From: Ciona intestinalis
Taxonomy: Eukaryota; Chordata; Ascidiacea; Phlebobranchia; Cionidae
Direction of reading: 5' to 3'
DNA length: 64,000 bases
Assembly (NCBI RefSeq): GCF_000224145.3
Contig: NC_020166.2
Coordinates: 7,346,512 to 7,410,511, forward strand
This document shows, piece by piece, positions 58,135 to 64,000 of this stretch. Numbering within the stretch: position 1 is the first letter of the stretch; the number at the start of each line of letters is the position of its first letter. Made by a program: the position numbers and the translations under genes. The notes under the pieces were generated by a model that searched no databases, was not told the origin of the DNA, and was given only the letters and a program-made list of their open reading frames with translations.

Positions 58135-61004
58135 ATGAGTGGTAAGACTGCTGTTAGCAGCAGCGGTAAACGCAGAGCACAGCGCAGCGACCCGCTTGTC
58201 GATATTTCGGTAATTTTTTAATGTTCAATCTCCTTAAAAACACATTAAACTGAAGCTATTAGGAAAATAATATATAAATATGTATTTTAAGAGTACTATT
58301 TGTACGATTTAGTGCTGGTTACGTTATATTATATGTTATATATATATATAATGCTAATATGTATATTAGCATTACCATGTTAGATTAAAAAGATTACTTT
58401 CTAAGAGGATGTAAGATTACTCGATATATTAAAAAAGAAATTAACATTTGTCTTACCCACATTAGGATGAGGAAGCAATTGACAAAGAACCGAGTGGTTC
58501 GTTTGCTTGGAAGTTCCTCCTTCCATCCCAGATACGAAGTTTATCACAATGTCCGACCCCTGAGGAACTGGAGCAGTAAGTATCTAATGTATCTTCATGG
58601 AAGCCACTACAAACATCCCTTTTTTAACGGTTTATTTTTTTATTTTTTAAAAGACCTGTCTAAAGTTTTGGTTAAGATATTAATTTATACATGGCATTGT
58701 CATGCATGCCATGGAAAAAAGTTAACATTGTCACTGAACATGCTGTCAATGTCATCGCATTAACATTTCATAAACTATTTAAGTGACAATGTAACATATA
58801 GCTTAAATAAAGCCATAACCAATTAAAATTAACCATTGCACGAATCTACTAAAACAGAACTCATCTGCATTTAACTCTTTTTACTTGACATAAACATGAC
58901 ATACTGCATTTATTTCCTATTGCAGAAAAATGGGCATTGTTTTAAAATTTGACCACCACAGTCTAGAACTACGGGAAGCTTGCCAGCTTGATGTGTTTGT
59001 TATTTCATATCACTGGGCTAAGGAACAAGGTTTCGATGAAAGGCAACTCAGTGGTTTCATTACTTTACTGCATCATATCTTGGAAAATGTGAAAAGTAAA
59101 CTTTGTTTGTTTCTTTTGCTATAAACAGTTTGAGTAACATGCTTAAATCAGATTGAAAATATTTTATGCCCAAGGTATATCTTTATATAAAAGGCAACGC
59201 GGTATTTTTAGTTATTTCTTTATTAATCCGCTAACATATTCATTTTCAGAAGAATTTAAATCAAAGCAGACGCTAAAGTGCTTATTTATTCTGCTGAATT
59301 ATATACATAAGAATGAAATTGAAACTTTTTATGTCCCGGAAATAATGGGTTCAAGGCTCATCGCTGCTACCATTGTGGTCGTATGTGTGTCCTTGGGCAA
59401 GACACTTAACGGCAATTACTCCAACCCAGTGGCCACTAATGGGTTTCCAAAATTATCAGCATAAAAAAAAACGAAAAAAACAAAAAATAATCAATCACAA
59501 AGTAACATACATGGTATCATGTAAGCTGGCACGAGGTGTATAAATAACCCTGTTATAACGACTGTCGTTTACCTGCCACGCGAGTATAAAGTAAATTTCA
59601 TTCATTTCTTCATACATACACATTACAGGTAACATGAGCAAAGCCGGTAACTTCCAATACATGAAGGAATGTTTTTCTGGTGTTGGTTCAGACAACCCTG
59701 ACCTCGTACCAATACCTCTCTACTTTTTTAAACTTGAACATTCTAAACTCATCATAAAGTATCTCATATCTACAATCTTTCAGCATTATTCTTTGTACCA
59801 ATACCTTTACTATCAACAGCAGGATGAACTAATTATCGGAACAGATGTTAGTGGCTGCAGTTTTAATGTGCCTTGTGGTTTTATAGTTCTGTACTAAGAA
59901 ATAAGTGGTAGGATTTTGTCCGATTACAATACCTAAAAGGGTATAATGAAACAGAACAACCGTGTTATAACGATTGTAGTATTTCGGCAACGCAAAGATA
60001 AAAAAAGTTATATTAAATCAAAACATCCAAGTTATATACACCAGCATATGTATGGTTGTTTAATAAATTTCGTGCAAAAATCAACGTTAATTGGGTTGAA
60101 AGTTGTTTAAACCATAAAGCGCTGTGACCACTGGGCAAAGACTCCATGTTGACTACTGGGATATATATGTAACCACCTTAATACTAAACACAAATACATT
60201 ACCAATCATGACATGAATTATTACCAAGGCGTTTAACTTTTACACTTTTACTTAAATTGTTTTTCAACTATTGTGTGGCCAATGCAGTAACACTAAACGA
60301 ATTAGCCATATTTAAAATATAGAAAAAGATCATAACAGACACGACTTAACCACCTTACTGTTTAATTCATTATAGATGATGTTGGAAACCTGTCCCGTGT
60401 TGAACAGTCCATATCCTGTTCCGTTAGAAGAAGGAATGCCTTTGGAGATGTATGAAGAACACTTGATAAAAAAAGAGTCAGAAGTATGTCGTCATTTAAA
60501 TTGTAGTTCGACAGTGGGCATGAGGTGTATTTGTATGCCATGCGATTGCCATAAAAGAAAGATACTGATACATGGTAGTTCTACATGGGACAATAATTGT
60601 CCACAAAGTAACATACTTGGTAACTCGTAAGCTGACACGAGGTGTATAAAACAGAACACTCGTGTTATAACGACTATCGTTTTTAAGCAACCGAGGATAA
60701 TGCAAGTAAATTCGCTTTTAACACCTTCGCTTTTAACACCTTTTTTACGTTGCTGCTGCAGAAATTAACGGATGACGAAGAGACAGACGATGCAACTGCA
60801 GATAATTTGATCGGTGCAGTGATGGACGCCATGGAAGCAAGCGGAAATGACGTAGTTAAGACTGTGTCGACCTCTGAGTTGCGAGGAATCATCGAGAGAG
60901 TAACAAAAGAAATGATTTTGCCGGCCAAAACTGAACTGAAAACCAAAATAAAGGAAAAAGAGCAATCCTATTTAAACAGAATCGGCAAAATACACGTGAA
61001 ATAA
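58135..61004 (+). CDS. CFAP119/CCDC189-like cilium protein
   Basis: Six exons join in frame to 307 residues: 58135-58209, 58466-58575, 58926-59095, 59629-59846, 60376-60483 and 60762-61004. The N-terminus is basic. Exons 3-4 hold the recognisable core: VFVISYHWAKEQGFDERQLS, TLLHHILENVKS and FKLEHSKLIIKYLISTIFQH, followed by YSLYQYLYY. These parallel the order and spacing of the mammalian CFAP119 (C16orf93) segments around REQGF and NTYxRHFKLYKY, recalled from memory. CFAP119 is a cilium- and flagellum-associated protein of unclear biochemical role. The C-terminal exon is acidic then helical and charged (VTKEMILPAKTELKTKIKEK). Introns 3 and 5 carry SINE pieces. A possible extra exon at 59250-59330 was left out because exon 3 joins 59629 in phase without it. 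Confidence 0.6.
58350..58374. repeat. Short palindrome in intron 1 of the CFAP119-like gene
   Basis: ATGCTAATATGTATATTAGC followed by AT forms a near-perfect foldback next to a TA run. No function assigned. Confidence 0.7.
59348..59612 (+). mobile_element. 5'-truncated SINE
   Basis: It starts inside the tRNA-like head (GGGTTCAAGGCTCATCGCTG). It runs through TGTCCTTGGGCAAGACACTT and CACAAAGTAACATACATGG to GACTGTCGTTTACCTGCCAC and a CATT tail. It is the best-kept 3' part of the family here and lies in intron 3 of the CFAP119-like gene. Confidence 0.85.
59945..60005 (+). mobile_element. SINE tail fragment
   Basis: AAACAGAACAACCGTGTTAT followed by AACGATTGTAG matches the SINE 3' region only. 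Confidence 0.55.
60498..60715 (+). mobile_element. SINE 3' fragment with partial internal repeat
   Basis: It has CACAAAGTAACATACTTGGT, AACTCGTAAGCTGACACGAG and TTATAACGACTATCG in family order. A second, worn copy of the GAGGTGTAT part lies at 60520. It is in intron 5 of the CFAP119-like gene. Confidence 0.75.
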
Positions 61005-61355
61005 TTTGCCCCATTTAGAGCATATTGCGATACATATGGTATTTGTTGTGCTATTTCGCTTTTCTTTAGATTTCTTCGTTGGATAGGTTGCACAGTGTAT
61101 TTTTATTCAGCTTTAACTGTGGTACTTTAAAACCGACACCCGCAATTAGCGTTGTAAATAAACCAACGTAATTTTTTTTTTCGGTTTTAAACAAACGAAG
61201 GCGAACCTTGTGAACTACGTCACATGGCACTTTGTGACGTCACATTACAGCACAATTCAAATTTGGGTTAATTTGATAATTTAAATACATATCACGGAAA
61301 ATGTTAATAGACTGTCTCCTCTCAAGATATTGGAATATTTGAAGCTTAAAAAGCA
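61005..61355 (+). promoter_or_regulatory. Upstream region of the right-edge gene with a CRE-like site
   Basis: The gap between two plus-strand genes is 351 bp. It has a perfect TGACGTCA at 61235-61242, with CTACGTCACATGGC 20 bp before it, about 115 bp before the next ATG. A CREB/ATF-type proximal promoter is plausible but inferred. Confidence 0.45.
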
Positions 61356-63118
61356 ATGTCACAGCAGGTAAAATATAAAGTTTTTATAACTTATCATGTG
61401 GTATCCTAACCTCAGTGAGTAACGTTATATACAAAGGCTGCATATAAAAAACTAGTACCTATCCTTTCCTCTTTAATTTTTGTACGTTTTGTAATAATGC
61501 TGTTGATATTCGTTAATTTTTTCGAACGATAAAGAAAATTTTCGAACAAGAAAAGAGAATAGAAACATGTCCCATCTTGCATATACTCACTATATATATT
61601 ATTATAAGATTTTCTCATTTTCCCCAGTATCCGAATCACCAGAAATATGTTTTCACGAGATATGTCCCACAAAGCACAAACCAATCATTGGTAACAATCG
61701 TTCCGAACAGAATGCAGCAACAACAATGTGACAGAAGGTATTTAACAATGGTTCAAAGCCAATGCAAAACTGTTAGTTTTCGAACCTATATTGGCCATTG
61801 CCCTCTCACTTGGCCCAGCGGTCAAGCGCTCGCAACGAACTAGTAGACACCGGGTTCGGTGGCCGATGCTGCCACTATTGTGGTCGTATGTCCAGCACAG
61901 AGAGCACTATAGGTGACTAAATAGTCAGCCATACTGAAATAAAGAAACAGTTACTCACAAAGCTACACACTTGATCTTGCTCCGGCATACGAGGATAATC
62001 TTGTTCCGGCATACGAGGATAAATACCCAAAGTTCACTTTAATACCACAGTACATGGAAAACACGACGCCTGTAAAGTGCTGATTTATAAATTACACGCA
62101 AATTAATTAAACGTAACATAACCGAATATGCTAAATCAACGAAATGATATATTTCCTCAGCAGACCGCCCATCTATGTACAAGGGCAGCCACACTGGGTT
62201 GTTCAGCAACAAACGACAAATACAAGCCCAACAAAATACGTGCGGTATTTTACAGGTGAGGTATTACAACGATTTTATGTCGGCTGGCATGCACAGTCTT
62301 TGTCGTCCGAGCAATCGCTGTTAAATTTAGAGTAGAGTAAAATACTCAGGACGTAAAAATATAAAACCTGAGAATAAACGTTCCCTATTGTTTGTACAAA
62401 TCATCGGTTCAGGATTGGTTAACATGATCGTTCCACAATTATCACTTACAGTGTTAAAGTGCAGCAGACATGTCAGTAAAACTGTTCGATGTTTAAACAC
62501 CTTTTCCAGATATTCCATCTCATGTTGTCTCACCATCACAGCGAAGATGTCACCCACTAAACAAATGCATATCGATACCAATGTGGTCGCACGTCAGAGC
62601 TGTGCCGCTGTCCTTCTTTGAGCCACAGCGGAACGCATCAGATGCGAAAAGCAGAACGTAATCTATTAAATTATGCTATGCATTTATGCTATGCGAAGCT
62701 CATTTAATGTAGTTTTGCAAAATTGCTCATTCTGCGGTTTAAAGTTAAGAGTAATAAGTCTCGAATAAAAACACAATATCATGCTCATAAACTAAATTCC
62801 AAGCGAATAAAGTCACTCCGCGCGTAAGATGTAAAATAAAACCTAAAAAACTGTCATAAAGTTTCAAATGCCCATGCGTTTTGCAGCAATTGCCGACCAC
62901 AAAATAAAGGTTACTCTCGGTTACGGAAGGATATCATTAATAAAAAGCCCATTCGCCATCATAATCGAGTTTCAAAATCTTCTGAGGAAAACGCTGATCT
63001 AAGTTGGTTTTTCGACCCCAAGAAGAAAAAACGGGACATCGTGTCGTCATGGTTTGATGACGTCAGTGATAGTGACGTAGAAGAAACATGTGAACCCAAT
63101 ACCGACGAAAAAAGGCGA
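61356..63118 (+). CDS. Unidentified gene, 5' part, runs off the right edge
   Basis: Five exons join in frame: 61356-61367, 61628-61737, 62161-62255, 62510-62657 and 62887-63118. That gives 199 residues before the gene continues beyond a donor at 63118 (CGA before GTACC; a GC donor four bases earlier is also possible). I do not recognise it. The first 75 residues are Gln/Asn/Pro-rich (NRMQQQQCD, HWVVQQQTTNTSPTKYVRYF), with two YVxxF/YVPQ-like repeats. The middle is basic. The last exon is charged: SWFFDPKKKKRDIVSSWFDD, then VSDSDVEETCE. In it WFFDPKKKKRD is followed by an acidic patch, resembling a nuclear signal or a short linear binding motif next to an acidic region. No signal peptide or membrane span is seen. 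Exons 1 and 2 are supported only by phase and splice signals. Confidence 0.5.
61800..62020 (+). mobile_element. SINE, worn copy
   Basis: The head TGGCCCAGCGGTCAAGCGCT is followed by ACCGGGTTCGGTGGCC (box-B-like), then CTGCCACTATTGTGGTCGTA and CACAAAGCTACACACTTG. It lies in intron 2 of the right-edge gene. Confidence 0.75.
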
Positions 63119-64000
63119 GTACCTATATTTTACTCAGATTAAAATCCTAAAATATTTTAAAATATCATCTGGATGTTATAAAGCTAGCTAATGTACAATG
63201 TAACATAGTGCAGCCTGATATCTTATATCCAAAATTTCTAACGTTACATTCAAATATGTTGCATATTAAGTCAAACTGTCACGCTTTACATATTGGCGTA
63301 TTTTATAAATATCATGTTTAAAATACCTTTCGGTTTTATTTTTTCGCGCGACAACTAAAATCACATATCCTTCGTTGCAATGCCAAGGTAGTTTATTTCA
63401 AAATAGCAAGGAGCAGTTCTTTGTTCATTTAGATATACTCCAGCAAAGTAACATTTCATCTATAGTACGTTGTGTATCACATAAGGTCATACAGGGCCGG
63501 TATTTACGCTAAAAAGTGAATCACCAAAACTACCATTATGTTTACAAACAGTTTGATTCGGGGCCAAATGCAGTTTACTTGACTCACGGCTACGTGTGGG
63601 AAATTGTTTTGGTTCGTTGTTGTGTGTTCCCACTCATTTTTTTAACATAGCGGTTTTGTAAGGCTCATATTGTGTATGGAATATTGTATAATACGATTTC
63701 AAACTATTTTTTAACCAAGTTTAACTTGCGCATAGTATAAATATCGGACTTCGAAGGGTCATTGCTGGAATAAGCTTGGTTAAAATCATGCCCATATATT
63801 ACTGTAAGGTAAAATGAGATAGAGTCGGTATATTTCTTGAATACATTTTTAACTATTAACAATTAACACTGTATGAATATTCTTTGTTTATGATGCCAAA
63901 TCGGACGAGAAAAGAGAAAACATGAACCATCTTACCAAACACTCTATCAGCATTATACGAACGAATGTTAACAACGTATTTATCCCCGCGGTGCGGTGCC
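63119..64000. other. Intronic or intergenic tail of the window
   Basis: No further exon recognised. It holds a worn MITE copy near the end. The right-edge gene presumably continues to the right. Confidence 0.4.
63797..63952 (+). mobile_element. Worn MITE copy
   Basis: The left end is degenerate (TTACTGTAAGGTAAAATGAG). The core TATTCTTTGTTTATGATGCC and right end CATCTTACCAAACACTCTAT are still recognisable. Confidence 0.65.

Noticed and set aside
59153-59464. 103-residue plus-strand open frame
   Set aside because: It is a chance frame through an intron and a SINE. The CFAP119-like gene splices across it in phase.
1-64000. Retroviral, LTR or large virus-like elements
   Set aside because: I looked for reverse transcriptase, integrase, capsid or long terminal repeats and saw none. 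The mobile DNA here is short inverted-repeat elements, hAT-type elements and SINEs.

Overview
The window reads as nuclear DNA of a tunicate, most likely Ciona (C. robusta / C. intestinalis). It is AT-rich, with short genes broken by many small GT-AG introns. Two minus-strand genes lie 67 bp apart with a splice acceptor just before the second start, as in ascidian trans-spliced operons. The same ~200 bp inverted-repeat element recurs about twenty times, and tRNA-derived SINE pieces are common. I saw no bacterial, organellar, viral or retroviral sequence. I joined exons by hand from splice signals, reading phase and remembered homologs. Every named gene except the P450 and the two genes cut by the window edges closes in frame.

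Layout. 1-2236 (minus): the 5' part of an unidentified propeller-like gene, then CINP, then LYRM7 upstream; the last two form a probable operon. 2551-2998: a hAT-type element with a perfect 8-bp target duplication. 3265-6017 (minus): a CXorf58-like gene. 7179-13282: two head-to-head paralogous genes for 340/341-residue seven-helix receptor-like proteins, sharing a 427-bp intergenic segment. 14559-19465 (plus): a CYP4-type cytochrome P450 whose middle exons are missing at an assembly gap. 22420-24338 (plus): a small three-exon gene for an 89-residue secreted cysteine-rich peptide resembling an ShK domain. 24682-32394 (minus): KANSL2, 16 exons, with a long repeat-bearing C-terminal region. 32400-35500: SINE and DNA-transposon debris, including a hAT element that has swallowed a 23-bp minisatellite. 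35522-38069 (plus): a four-helix MS4A-like membrane protein. 38589-40175: a hAT element with another element nested in it. 41481-55361 (minus): ZFAND4, 18 exons, carrying a ~2 kb duplicated block around an assembly gap. 58135-61004 (plus): a CFAP119-like ciliary gene. 61356 to the right edge (plus): an unidentified gene that runs out of the window.

The genes do not form one pathway. KANSL2 (histone acetylation), CINP (replication and checkpoint), LYRM7 (respiratory complex III), ZFAND4 (ubiquitin-like/AN1) and two cilium-type genes are conserved animal genes. The receptor pair, the ShK-like peptide, the MS4A-like protein and the right-edge gene are the least documented parts. The peptide gene and both receptor genes can only be seen after splicing, since no single open frame covers them.
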